From positions 124,001 to 188,000 of the forward strand of contig CBDFGG010000002.1 of assembly GCA_965247015.1 (NCBI GenBank): a DNA stretch of 64,000 nucleotides. The letters are read 5' to 3'. Under the pieces are notes generated by a model. The model searched no databases, was not told where the DNA came from, and saw nothing but the letters and a program-made list of their open reading frames with translations. The DNA comes from JAIXWP01 sp965247015. Lineage in GTDB: Bacteria; Bacteroidota; Bacteroidia; Flavobacteriales_D; Sanyastnellaceae. This document shows positions 42,459 to 51,619 of the stretch, piece after piece (position 1 is the first letter of the stretch; every line of letters starts with the position of its first letter). A program made the translations under genes and the position numbers.

Positions 42459-44521
42459 AAGACGCCAATTCTCGGCGGTACCAACTCTTAGCGGAGTTCT
42501 CTACTGATATTATAGCTACTGTGAACCCGGAAGGAATATTTTCTTTCGTGTCGCCCGCATGCAGAGCGCTGCTTGGATTTGAACCCGAAGACGTGATCGG
42601 TACAAGTGCATTAAACCTCATCCATCCCGAAGATGTAGCCAGCGTTATCAAGCGCCATTGGTCACACATCACAGAGAAAGGAAAGTGGATTTTTTCTTAT
42701 CGAATTAAAAATAAAGCGGGTGTATATACATGGTTTGAATCTTCAGCACAACCCATCTTTGAAGAAGAAACCAATGAATTGAAAGAAATTATTCTCGTAA
42801 GCCGAGATATTTCTGAAAGAATGAGATTTGAATCGCGTTTGAAAAATGCTCTCCGCGAAGTGAGTAATGCGCGAATGGCCATCGACTTACATAACCTCGT
42901 CTCTATTACTGACGAGCATGGAGTGATCATTTATGTCAATGATTTGATGTGTAAAACAAGCCAATACACAAGAAGCGAAATCATTGGCAAAACACACAAG
43001 CTCATCAACTCAGGATATCACCCAAAAGAATATTTTCAAAACCTGTGGGCAACGATTCTCAGAGGTGAAGTTTGGAAAGGAGAAACGAAGAATAAGGCTA
43101 AAGATGGCTCGTACTATTGGGTAGATAACACCATCATCCCATTACTAAATGAGCAAGGCAAGGTGTATCGTTTCCTTTCTGTTAGAACAAACATTACGGA
43201 GCAAAAAAGACAACTCGAAGAAATTCGATTGAAATCACGCGCTCTAGAGAGTACGGTGGAAGGAGTTGTCATTCTCGATGCTACAAAGCCTCACTTCCCA
43301 ATGATGTATAGCAACTCAGCATTCTCAAGAATGACTGGTTATAATCCATTGGAAATCGAAGGTAAATCATATCAAATGCTTCAAGGATCGAATACACACT
43401 TGAAGGTAATCGAGAAACTAGCCATCCGCATGCAAAATGCGATGTCATTTGAAGATGAGGTAGTCCACTACAAAAAAGACGGAACTCCATTTTGGAACAA
43501 TCTAAGAATTTCCCCGCTGACAAATGAGAATGGTCAGGTTACACATTTTGTTGCAATGAATAGGGATATCACGGAGGAGAAGATTGTGCAACTAAAATTG
43601 GATATGGCTGTGGAGCAATTGGAAGCACGTGTGAAAGATCGCACTCAGCAATTATCTACGTTAAACGATGCGTTAAGGAAAGAGATTGATGACCGCACTA
43701 AAATTGGTGTGGAACTTCAACAGGTGAACAGAGACATGATCGATAGCCTTACTTATGCTGGTCGCATACAGCAAGCTGTCCTTCCGAAAATTGAGTCGTT
43801 CGGCGCTTTGTTCCCTGAGTCGTTTATTTTTAATCAAGCAAAGGATATTGTCAGCGGGGATTTCCTTTGGTTTCATCAAACTTCGAAGTACAAAGTGATC
43901 GTGCTTGCAGACTGCACGGGACATGGCGTTCCCGGTGCTTTGCTTTCTATGGTTAGCAATGATCTGCTTACAAAAATTGTTTCAGAATGGGCCATGATGG
44001 AGCCTTCTGCTATCATTGAGTTATTGGAGAGAGGTTTTAATCAAGTCCTGTGTACGGATAAATCTGGCAATGATCTGAGAGATGGAATGGACGTTGGTGT
44101 TTTGGTTATCGACGAGGCAACGCAGACCGCCAGATTCTGCGGAGCCGCGCGATCTTTATACATCGCTAGTGAAAGCGGCGTGGTAAGAGAAATCAAACCA
44201 AATGGCGCGGCCATTGGTGGATTCTGCAATACCAATTTCAGAAAGTTTGAAAGCACGATTATAAAACTCCAACATGGTGATTCACTCTACATGACCTCTG
44301 ACGGCTACTACTCTCAGTTCGGTGGACGCCAGGGTAAAAAATTCATGAAGACGCAATTCTTCAATTTGCTAGAACAAATGCAAATTTTCCCAATGCACCA
44401 ACAATCGAATTTCATAAAAACAACTTTCGATGGTTGGAAGGCAGGATTCGAACAAGTAGATGATGTACTCGTTGTTGGATTTAAAACTGAGTTTGAAGGG
44501 GATGGTCCTATTGAAGATTAG
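42455..44521 (+). CDS. Triple-PAS PP2C/SpoIIE-type phosphatase
   Basis: 688 residues. Three PAS domains with PAC tails lie at about 5-120 (LIHPEDVASVIKRH), 140-250 and 265-375, then a coiled coil (LEARVKDRTQQLSTLND), and a SpoIIE/PP2C catalytic domain about 440-675 with LADCTGHGVPGALLSM and DGMDVGVLVIDE. Family members dephosphorylate anti-sigma-factor antagonists or similar proteins in partner switching. No STAS or anti-sigma gene is nearby. No membrane helix. The 3' end overlaps the convergent ispG by 14 bp. Co-translated with the receiver gene. Confidence 0.9.
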   Translation: MKDANSRRYQLLAEFSTDIIATVNPEGIFSFVSPACRALLGFEPEDVIGTSALNLIHPEDVASVIKRHWSHITEKGKWIFSYRIKNKAGVYTWFESSAQPIFEEETNELKEIILVSRDISERMRFESRLKNALREVSNARMAIDLHNLVSITDEHGVIIYVNDLMCKTSQYTRSEIIGKTHKLINSGYHPKEYFQNLWATILRGEVWKGETKNKAKDGSYYWVDNTIIPLLNEQGKVYRFLSVRTNITEQKRQLEEIRLKSRALESTVEGVVILDATKPHFPMMYSNSAFSRMTGYNPLEIEGKSYQMLQGSNTHLKVIEKLAIRMQNAMSFEDEVVHYKKDGTPFWNNLRISPLTNENGQVTHFVAMNRDITEEKIVQLKLDMAVEQLEARVKDRTQQLSTLNDALRKEIDDRTKIGVELQQVNRDMIDSLTYAGRIQQAVLPKIESFGALFPESFIFNQAKDIVSGDFLWFHQTSKYKVIVLADCTGHGVPGALLSMVSNDLLTKIVSEWAMMEPSAIIELLERGFNQVLCTDKSGNDLRDGMDVGVLVIDEATQTARFCGAARSLYIASESGVVREIKPNGAAIGGFCNTNFRKFESTIIKLQHGDSLYMTSDGYYSQFGGRQGKKFMKTQFFNLLEQMQIFPMHQQSNFIKTTFDGWKAGFEQVDDVLVVGFKTEFEGDGPIED

Positions 44522-46427
44522 GCTCTATCCAGTCGCCGTGCTCTTTGATTAAATCAATCAACTCCTGCACGGCGCGCTCTTCCGCTACATTCTTTTTAAC
44601 TACCGTTTTTTCCTTGTAAAGAGTAATCTTACCGGGACCTGTGCCCACATATCCGTAATCGGCATCAGCCATCTCCCCGGGACCATTCACAATGCAACCC
44701 ATGATGCCGATTTTAATTCCCTTTAGATGAGAAGTACGCGAGCGAATTTTCGCAGTGGTCTCTTGTAAATCAAAAAGTGTACGACCACAACTTGGACATG
44801 AAATGTATTCTGTCTTAGATATTCTAGTACGAGTTGCCTGAAGAATTCCAAATGCAGTGCTGTTTACACGTTGCATCGGCAATTCAGGTGCTGAGATAAA
44901 TACTCCATCACCTAAACCATCTAATAATAAAGCTCCCGCATCTGTAGGTGCATAGAGCATAAATTCATCCTCAGAAAGTCCTGTATATTTTCTTGAAATA
45001 ATCACAGGAACATCAATATTTTTCTGAAGTAATGAAAAGAAGAATGCTCGCATATCCGCTACTGCATGGGTATTATCTGTTTCTAAAATCAGCACTAACC
45101 CAGGGTGCGTAGTAAACAAAGTGAGATCATTTTCTGTAAATGAATCGGCAGTAACTTTCAAGAAATGCAAACCGAATGAACGTTCGTTCGGTAAGTAATT
45201 TTCTCTTGTAAATAATGGATAGCAACGTGGCTGATCAGCTACATTTTTCCAATATTCATAATCATATATAAGTCCTAGAGTGCCGGGAATTTCAAAGGTT
45301 ACAGCGTTTTTTCCACAATAAATGTAATCACAAGCCAAGTCGCTGAGGTTCCATTTATCTAGTGGCACGCTGTAGTTATAACCAACTCCAAATAGAGAAG
45401 CTGCAGTGATTTCATTTTTATGACTGTAATCCATAATCACACGCGGCACCTGACGGTGACCTATGTTCTCCACTTCAGAGGAATGTCTGCGCGTGTACTC
45501 AAATGGATTGACCATTGACGTGACAGGCTTGATGGGTCTGGCCGTCGAAGCGCGTTGGACATAACGGTCGGCCAACATTTTTGCCACGGGGATTTCTGCT
45601 TCTGGCTCTTCGGTAAGTGATACGCGAATGGTATCTCCGATTCCATCTTCGAGCAATGTGCCAATACCCACAGCAGACTTGATACGACCATCTTCACCAT
45701 CTCCAGCCTCGGTAACACCTAGGTGGAGTGGGTAATTCATGTCGTGCTTCATCATTTCTGAAACAAGCAAGCGATAAGCTTGCACCATTACCTGCGGATT
45801 AGACGCTTTCATGGATATCACAATCTCGTGATAATCATGGTCACGACAAATGCGAAGAAACTCCATAGCGCTTTCTACCATCCCTTGCGGGGTATCACCA
45901 TACCTGCTCAGGATACGATCGCTGAGGGAACCGTGATTGGTACCGATACGCATAGCGGTGCCATTTTTTTTACATAATAAAACCAGTGGAGTAAAGCGCT
46001 CACGTATGCGATCAAGTTCCGCTTGATAGCTTTCGTCTGTATAATCTATTTCTTCGAATTTCTTCTTATCCGCGTAGTTCCCAGGATTGACGCGAACTTT
46101 CTCCACGATTCCTGCTGCAACTTCCGCAGCATTTGGGGTAAAGTGAATATCAGCAACAATGGGTGTATTGTATCCTTTTTCACGAAGCGCTTGCTTGATG
46201 GGGGCAAGGTTTTCAGCATCGTTTTTACTTGGTGCAGTAATTCGCACAAGTTCGCATCCCGCTTCGATCATACGAATACTTTGAGCCACGGTGGCCTCCG
46301 TATTCATGGTGTCGGTGGTGGTCATACTCTGAAGACGAATGGGCTGGTCGCCTCCAAGAAGAAGATCCCCAATTTTTACTTCACGCGTTTTAAATCTGCT
46401 GTATGAAAATAGGTCGTTACAATACAC
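44508..46427 (-). CDS. ispG: 4-hydroxy-3-methylbut-2-enyl-diphosphate synthase, long form
   Basis: 639 residues against about 370 in E. coli. The N-terminal TIM barrel (RLQSMTTTDT, then VRVNPGNYADKK) is joined by an inserted domain of about 260 residues (roughly 280-540) to the C-terminal iron-sulfur domain with CPSCGRT and GCIVNGPGEMADADYG. This three-domain architecture is normal for Bacteroidota, Chlamydia and plants. IspG makes HMBPP in the non-mevalonate isoprenoid pathway. The start is a GTG at 46427; no ATG precedes the conserved KTREVKIGDLLLGG. Convergent with the phosphatase gene. Confidence 0.95.
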   Translation of the reverse strand: MYCNDLFSYSRFKTREVKIGDLLLGGDQPIRLQSMTTTDTMNTEATVAQSIRMIEAGCELVRITAPSKNDAENLAPIKQALREKGYNTPIVADIHFTPNAAEVAAGIVEKVRVNPGNYADKKKFEEIDYTDESYQAELDRIRERFTPLVLLCKKNGTAMRIGTNHGSLSDRILSRYGDTPQGMVESAMEFLRICRDHDYHEIVISMKASNPQVMVQAYRLLVSEMMKHDMNYPLHLGVTEAGDGEDGRIKSAVGIGTLLEDGIGDTIRVSLTEEPEAEIPVAKMLADRYVQRASTARPIKPVTSMVNPFEYTRRHSSEVENIGHRQVPRVIMDYSHKNEITAASLFGVGYNYSVPLDKWNLSDLACDYIYCGKNAVTFEIPGTLGLIYDYEYWKNVADQPRCYPLFTRENYLPNERSFGLHFLKVTADSFTENDLTLFTTHPGLVLILETDNTHAVADMRAFFFSLLQKNIDVPVIISRKYTGLSEDEFMLYAPTDAGALLLDGLGDGVFISAPELPMQRVNSTAFGILQATRTRISKTEYISCPSCGRTLFDLQETTAKIRSRTSHLKGIKIGIMGCIVNGPGEMADADYGYVGTGPGKITLYKEKTVVKKNVAEERAVQELIDLIKEHGDWIEPNLQ

Positions 46428-46455
46428 GGTGTTACGAATTAGTGATGGTAAAAGT

Positions 46456-46505
46456 AAAAAGTCCAGAGCAAGAGATTTTGTTCATCTTTTGCACTGGACT
46501 TTTTT
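46456..46505 (-). terminator. Long bidirectional terminator after superoxide dismutase gene
   Basis: Outer stem AAAAAGTCCAG/CTGGACTTTTT encloses an inner stem GCAAGAGA/TCTTTTGC with one wobble, about 19 paired bases in all. The A and T tracts at both ends let it act on either strand; the sod transcript meets it in minus orientation. Confidence 0.85.
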
Positions 46506-46520
46506 ATTTTTCAAAAAATA

Positions 46521-47126
46521 TTATTTCGAAGCTTCAAAGCGACGAGTTACCTCATCCCAATTGATAACGTTGAAAAACGCCGAAATGTAGTCTGGACGGC
46601 GGTTTTGATAGTTTAAATAGTAAGCGTGTTCCCACACATCCAAGCCAAGGATTGGAGTGCCACCGCAACCGATACCTGGCATCAATGGATTGTCTTGGTT
46701 TGCAGAAGAACAAACTTCTACTTTACCACCTTTGTGAACGCAAAGCCAAGCCCAGCCTGAGCCAAAGCGAGTAGTTGCTGCCTTTGCGAATTCAGTTTTG
46801 AAGTTTTCATAAGAACCGTAAGCGGCATTGATAGCTTCTGCTACTGCGCCTTTTGGTTCTCCGCCTCCATTTGGAGACATCACTTCCCAAAACAAATTGT
46901 GGTTATAAAAACCACCACCGTTGTTGCGGATAGCGGGTGTATCAAAGCCTTTCACCAAAATTTCTTCGATGGTTAGGTTCTCTAGAGGTGTGCCAGCAAT
47001 AGCTGCGTTGAGGTTGTTGGTGTATGCCGCATGGTGTTTGTCATGGTGAATCTCCATGGTGCGAGCATCGATATGTGGCTCCAAAGCGTTGAATGCGTAA
47101 GGAAGCGCGGGTAATGTGAATGCCAT
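46521..47126 (-). CDS. sodA: Fe/Mn superoxide dismutase
   Basis: 201 residues, typical. Metal ligands are H27, H76 (GGFYNHNLFW), D163 and H167 (LDVWEHAYY). The second-sphere ANQD segment near 142-145 is of the Mn type, whereas homologues in Bacteroidota often work with either metal, so metal choice is uncertain. It converts superoxide to peroxide and oxygen in the cytoplasm. There is no signal peptide. A -7 box lies 17 bases upstream and a long terminator downstream, so it is a single-gene unit. Confidence 0.95.
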   Translation of the reverse strand: MAFTLPALPYAFNALEPHIDARTMEIHHDKHHAAYTNNLNAAIAGTPLENLTIEEILVKGFDTPAIRNNGGGFYNHNLFWEVMSPNGGGEPKGAVAEAINAAYGSYENFKTEFAKAATTRFGSGWAWLCVHKGGKVEVCSSANQDNPLMPGIGCGGTPILGLDVWEHAYYLNYQNRRPDYISAFFNVINWDEVTRRFEASK

Positions 47127-47143
47127 AATTATTAAATTTTGGT

Positions 47144-47151
47144 CAAAAATA
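47144..47151 (-). promoter_or_regulatory. -7 box TATTTTTG for superoxide dismutase
   Basis: Exact TAnnTTTG match on the minus strand, giving a leader of roughly 12 nt. Confidence 0.5.
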
Positions 47152-47291
47152 AGGATAATAAATCGAGGAAAAGAAATGCGCCCATTTCGTTGGGTTATCT
47201 TAACAGTCGAGGTTTGGTCTGTGTTGATCGTGGTTGATAACTCGTTAAATTTGTTGAAAGCCGCGGCTATCTATTGTCTTAACAATAAGAA

Positions 47292-47299
47292 TATATTTG
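47292..47299 (+). promoter_or_regulatory. -7 box TATATTTG for the mre operon
   Basis: Exact TAnnTTTG match about 90 bases before mreB ATG 47388, allowing a leader of about 80 nt. Nothing else was seen in the 261-bp gap between sod and mreB. Confidence 0.5.
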
Positions 47300-47387
47300 T
47301 GACCGACTTGGATAAAACAAAAAGTCCTTGTTTTACAAGGCTTTTGGACAAGGTTTAGGAATAGATAACTTAGAGAAACCAACACGC

Positions 47388-48416
47388 ATGGGCATTTTCA
47401 GCTTCCTGACACAGGAAATTGCCATAGACCTGGGTACTGCAAACACGATCATCATTCAAAACGACAAAGTCGTAGTGGATGAGCCGTCTATCATTGCGCG
47501 CGATCGCGCTACGGGAAGAACGGTTGCAGTAGGTCGCGCCGCGCAACAGATGCACGGTAAAACACACGAAAATATTAAGACGATTCGTCCCCTCAAGGAT
47601 GGTGTAATCGCTGATTTCCACGCTGCAGAAGATATGATTAAGGGAATGATCAAGATGATCAACCGAAGCAAGGGTGTCTTTCAACCCTCTCTTCGCATGG
47701 TGATCTGCATTCCATCTGGTATCACTGAAGTAGAGAAAAGAGCGGTGCAGGACTCGGCTGAACATGCGGGTGCTAAGGAAGTATTCTTGATCCACGAGCC
47801 AATGGCTGCGGCTATCGGTATCGGTATCGACGTAGAAGAGCCAATGGGAAACATGGTGATCGATATCGGAGGTGGTACTTCGGAAATCGCGGTTATCGCT
47901 CTTGGTGGTATCGTAACAGACAAAAATATTCGTGTAGCAGGTGATGAACTCACTCAAGACATCGAAGAATATATGCGCCGTCAACACAACATCCTCATCG
48001 GGGAACGTACAGCGGAGCAAATCAAAATCGAAGTAGGAGCAGCGCTTCCAGAACTCGATAATCCTCCATTGGATTACAGCGTTAGAGGTCGCGACTTGAT
48101 GACAGGGATTCCAAAAGAAATTTCTGTTTCTTATTCTGAAATCGCTCATGCGCTCGATAAGTCAATTTCTAAAATCGAAGAAGCAATTATGAGCTGTCTT
48201 GAAAATACACCGCCAGAGCTTAGTGCGGATATCTACAAGACGGGTATCTATCTCGCAGGTGGTGGCGCATTATTGAGAGGCCTTGATAAGAGAATCTCAA
48301 TGAAAACAAAACTACCGGTGCACGTAGCTGACGATCCATTGCGCGCAGTAGCTCGCGGAACAGGTATCGCGTTGAAAAACGTGAACAAGTTCCAATTCCT
48401 AATGCGTAGCTCATAG
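47388..48416 (+). CDS. mreB: Rod-shape-determining actin homologue
   Basis: 342 residues from ATG 47388; the frame extends to 47328 but MGIFSFLTQEIAIDLGTANT is the family N-terminus. Phosphate-1 motif DLGTANT, phosphate-2 VIDIGGGTSEIAV, adenosine motif LAGGGALLRGL are all present, and the hydrophobic N-terminal membrane anchor is visible (IFSFL). MreB filaments organise lateral wall synthesis by RodA and PBP2, encoded downstream. A long antisense frame inside the gene is a codon-bias artefact. It leads a five-gene operon. Confidence 0.97.
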   Translation: MGIFSFLTQEIAIDLGTANTIIIQNDKVVVDEPSIIARDRATGRTVAVGRAAQQMHGKTHENIKTIRPLKDGVIADFHAAEDMIKGMIKMINRSKGVFQPSLRMVICIPSGITEVEKRAVQDSAEHAGAKEVFLIHEPMAAAIGIGIDVEEPMGNMVIDIGGGTSEIAVIALGGIVTDKNIRVAGDELTQDIEEYMRRQHNILIGERTAEQIKIEVGAALPELDNPPLDYSVRGRDLMTGIPKEISVSYSEIAHALDKSISKIEEAIMSCLENTPPELSADIYKTGIYLAGGGALLRGLDKRISMKTKLPVHVADDPLRAVARGTGIALKNVNKFQFLMRSS

Positions 48417-48454
48417 TATTTGCAACTATTCTGAAGCAATAGGTATTTCGGATT

Positions 48455-49309
48455 ATGAGGAATATTCTTGGTCTTATACAACGCTTTTATGTATTCCTGC
48501 TTTTCCTAGTACTGCAGGGGTTTGCGCTATTTGTATTGTTCGAGAATAATAATTTTCAGAAAGCTGAATTCCTTACACACAGCAAGGATTGGACAGGTAA
48601 AATTTATTCTTGGAGAACAAACTTGAAAGAGTATTGGATCCTCGATGAAATCAACGATCGCCTTTCTCTTGAAAATGCAATTCTACGTAGCAGACTCCCA
48701 GAAAATATGTTGGTCATCAATCAAGACCAATATCGCCCGGCATCAGACACCGGTGCTGTGCAGAGATACATTTATCGTGATGCTCACGTGGAAAATGTAA
48801 CTCTAAACAGAGAATCCAATTACTTAATGATCAACAGAGGCTCTATTGGTGGATTGAAGCGTTCTATGGGGGTGATTAGTAATGGATCTATCGTCGGAAT
48901 CGTGAGCAGTGTGAGTGATAATTTCGGTGTGGTCATGCCAATTCTTCACAGCAAATTCAGAGCAAGTGTAAGAATGAAAGGTAGCCGTGATTATGGTTTG
49001 CTCGCATGGCCCGGTGGATCACCAGAAATCGCTGATGTAAGAGAGATTCCAAAACACGTTCCTGTAGAGGTAGGTGATACTGTAATCACATCTGGATTTT
49101 CTGATTACTTTCCTTCAGATATGATGGTGGGTTATGTAGAAAGCCTCAATGATCAACCAGAAGAAAATTTTCATAGAATAAAAATTAGACTTAGCACGGA
49201 CTATAGAAAACTAGAATACGTTCAAGTTATAGAAGATTTATACAAGCCCGAACAAGATTCACTTTTACAAGCAGTTCAATCATTAGATGCCGTTAACAAT
49301 CCTAATTAA
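48455..49309 (+). CDS. mreC: Rod-shape-determining protein MreC
   Basis: 284 residues. One membrane helix near 10-28 (FYVFLLFLVLQGFALFVLF), a coiled coil at about 60-80, then the periplasmic double beta-barrel (GLKRSMGVISNGSIVGIVS, GDTVITSGFSDYFPSDMMVG). MreC links MreB to PBP2 and its dimers activate wall elongation. It begins 38 bp after mreB and its stop overlaps mreD by 23 bp. Confidence 0.93.
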   Translation: MRNILGLIQRFYVFLLFLVLQGFALFVLFENNNFQKAEFLTHSKDWTGKIYSWRTNLKEYWILDEINDRLSLENAILRSRLPENMLVINQDQYRPASDTGAVQRYIYRDAHVENVTLNRESNYLMINRGSIGGLKRSMGVISNGSIVGIVSSVSDNFGVVMPILHSKFRASVRMKGSRDYGLLAWPGGSPEIADVREIPKHVPVEVGDTVITSGFSDYFPSDMMVGYVESLNDQPEENFHRIKIRLSTDYRKLEYVQVIEDLYKPEQDSLLQAVQSLDAVNNPN

Positions 49310-49811
49310 TATCCTTAGAATTGCTTTCTTGATTCTCCTCCAATGTTTGGTGGTGAACAGAATGCAGCCACTCGATGGCTTGATATTGCCTTGGATTTAT
49401 ATTTTCGGGATTCTAATGCTCCCTTTTGAAACACCACGTGTACTCGTGCTTTTCATTGGCTTTGCAGTGGGTTGGATCATGGACTTGATGAGCGGGCCTC
49501 CTGGTTTACATACTTCAGCATGTCTACTGCTTGCTTTTTTGCAGCCTCTGATTCAAAAATTATTTTCTCCACGTGAAGGATATGAAGTAACGCAACGCCC
49601 AACGGTGCAAAGCATGGGGCTGCCTTGGTATATCACCTATGCGGCTATTCTTACTTTCTTCCATCATACTTTATTGTTCTTTTTAGAAGTGCTTCGCTTC
49701 TCAGATTTTTTCTATCAATTACTACACATCATCATGAGTACCGCGGCAACCGTGATTCTCATGACTATTGGTCAATATTTAATTTATACTTCTAAAAATT
49801 CACAGCAGTGA
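49287..49811 (+). CDS. mreD: Rod-shape-determining protein MreD
   Basis: 174 residues, five or six membrane helices. ATG 49287 overlaps mreC by 23 bp but is required to include the first helix (ILINILRIAFLILLQ). The PFETPRVLVLFIGF segment is characteristic of Bacteroidota MreD. It is an inner-membrane member of the elongasome. Its TGA overlaps the GTG start of mrdA. Confidence 0.88.
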   Translation: MPLTILINILRIAFLILLQCLVVNRMQPLDGLILPWIYIFGILMLPFETPRVLVLFIGFAVGWIMDLMSGPPGLHTSACLLLAFLQPLIQKLFSPREGYEVTQRPTVQSMGLPWYITYAAILTFFHHTLLFFLEVLRFSDFFYQLLHIIMSTAATVILMTIGQYLIYTSKNSQQ

Positions 49812-51619
49812 ATCTCGACGGACGTAGAATAACCATTATTCTCATCGTTTGTGCCATAGGAATTATCTATGCACTGCGTCTGCTTTCCCTTCAAGTCTTG
49901 AATGATGAATGGAAGAATAGAGGTACTGCTCTTACTGAAAAAGAAGTGATCGTCTATCCCTCGAGAGGTTTGATATATGATCGAAATGGTAAACTACTCG
50001 TAACAAATCAAACCGTTTACGATTTGATGGTGTTACCCAAAGATGTGAAGCCTTTCGACACCGTAGCATTTTGCAAATTGGTTAGTCTCACGAAAGAAGA
50101 ATTGGTATCTGCTTTAACTAAAGCAGTGAGTTGGCCGAACGTGCGCTATAAGCCTTCTCCGGTCATCAAGCAAATTACACCTCCCGAATTCGCTCGTATT
50201 TCAGAAAACCTTTATAAGTATCCTGGATTTTTCGGCACCCCTCGTACACTCCGCATCTATCCACAAAGTATCGGTGCATTGCTCCTTGGCGACGTTGCCG
50301 AAATCGACAAACGTGAAATGGATAAAAATCCAGATTATCGCAGAGGTGACTACATCGGAAAAAGTGGTATTGAAAAATCATATGAAAATGAACTGCGCGG
50401 AACACGTGGTGTGAAATATGTATTTCGCGACAACCTCGGTGTGGAGCGAAATGTAGCGGAAGGAGAATTAGATATCGCGGCAGTTGAAGGAACAGATTTG
50501 ATTGCAACCATCGATGCGGAATTACAACGATATGGCGAAGAATTGATGGTGAACAAACGCGGTTGTATCGTAGCCATCGAACCTTCTACCGGTGAGATCT
50601 TGGCACTCGTGAGTGCGCCCACATACGACCCAAACTTGCTAGTTGGGCGAGCTCGTGGCCGCAATTTTAATGTATTGAATACGGATCCACAGAAGCCACT
50701 ATTCAATCGTGCTACGCAAGCGCAATACAGACCTGGTTCGATCTTCAAATTAGCACAATCGCTTGCTGCTTTGCAAATTGGAGCAATCACTCCACAGACG
50801 CGCATTCAATGCAACAGAGGAATCATCGGATGCCACGGTAGTCACTCTTATGATGATTTAGAAATGGCGATTGTTCACTCGTGCAATCCCTATTTCAGAG
50901 GTGTTATGCAGCGTGTCGTGGAAGGTGACCGCGATAAAACGAGCCGCTTCAAAGATGCGCGTATTGGATTAGACATCTGGCAAGGATATATCAAACGATT
51001 TGGCTTTGGAAGTAATTTGAATACCGATATTCCTGGTGTGAAATCTGGTCTTGTTCCCGGTGTCGCATACTACGATAAATGGTATGGCGAATTGCAATGG
51101 GCATTCTCAACGATCTACTCATTGAGTATCGGTGAAGGTGAAATGTTGATCACACCGATGCAGATGTGCAATCTTGCCTGTATTATCGCCAATCGTGGGT
51201 ACTATGTGCCACCTCACACGGTCAAACAAATTGGTGTTGGTGGGTTACCAAGAGAGGAGTTTCGCGTGCGCTATGAAACAGGTATTGATACAGCGCACTT
51301 CACGACAGTGATTAATGCCATGGAAAAGGTAGTAGGACCTGGCGGTACAGCGGGTCGTGTGAAATTGAAAGACATTGTAATTTGTGGAAAAACAGGAACA
51401 GTTCAAAATGAACCAAAGGAAGACCACGCTGTCTTCGTTTGCTTCGCACCTAAGGTCAATCCTAAAATTGCAATGGCTGTATATGTGGAGAATGCCGGAT
51501 TCGGTGGTACTTGGGCTGCACCAATCGCTAGCTTGATGATTGAAAAATATCTTAACGATACTACATCGAATAAGGCAGCAGAGAAATTATTACTTGAATC
51601 AAACTTCCTGAATCGATGA
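49808..51619 (+). CDS. mrdA: Penicillin-binding protein 2 (elongasome transpeptidase)
   Basis: 603 residues. GTG start 49808 sits inside the mreD stop (GTGA), a sign of translational coupling. One N-terminal helix, a PBP dimerisation domain (SRGLIYDRNGKLLVTNQ), and the transpeptidase domain with SxxK motif S311-I-F-K314, SCN in VHSCNPYF, and K528-T-G-T. It cross-links peptidoglycan during lateral growth with RodA, the next gene, and is the target of mecillinam-type beta-lactams in other bacteria. Confidence 0.95.
   Translation: MNLDGRRITIILIVCAIGIIYALRLLSLQVLNDEWKNRGTALTEKEVIVYPSRGLIYDRNGKLLVTNQTVYDLMVLPKDVKPFDTVAFCKLVSLTKEELVSALTKAVSWPNVRYKPSPVIKQITPPEFARISENLYKYPGFFGTPRTLRIYPQSIGALLLGDVAEIDKREMDKNPDYRRGDYIGKSGIEKSYENELRGTRGVKYVFRDNLGVERNVAEGELDIAAVEGTDLIATIDAELQRYGEELMVNKRGCIVAIEPSTGEILALVSAPTYDPNLLVGRARGRNFNVLNTDPQKPLFNRATQAQYRPGSIFKLAQSLAALQIGAITPQTRIQCNRGIIGCHGSHSYDDLEMAIVHSCNPYFRGVMQRVVEGDRDKTSRFKDARIGLDIWQGYIKRFGFGSNLNTDIPGVKSGLVPGVAYYDKWYGELQWAFSTIYSLSIGEGEMLITPMQMCNLACIIANRGYYVPPHTVKQIGVGGLPREEFRVRYETGIDTAHFTTVINAMEKVVGPGGTAGRVKLKDIVICGKTGTVQNEPKEDHAVFVCFAPKVNPKIAMAVYVENAGFGGTWAAPIASLMIEKYLNDTTSNKAAEKLLLESNFLNR

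Noticed and set aside
47116..47358. 80-residue frame between sod and mreB
   Set aside because: It runs across the promoters of both genes, no family features, ends just inside the mreB leader.
47370..48149. 259-residue antisense reading frame inside mreB
   Set aside because: MreB is unmistakable on the plus strand; the antisense frame is Asp/His/Ser-rich, with no recognisable motif.
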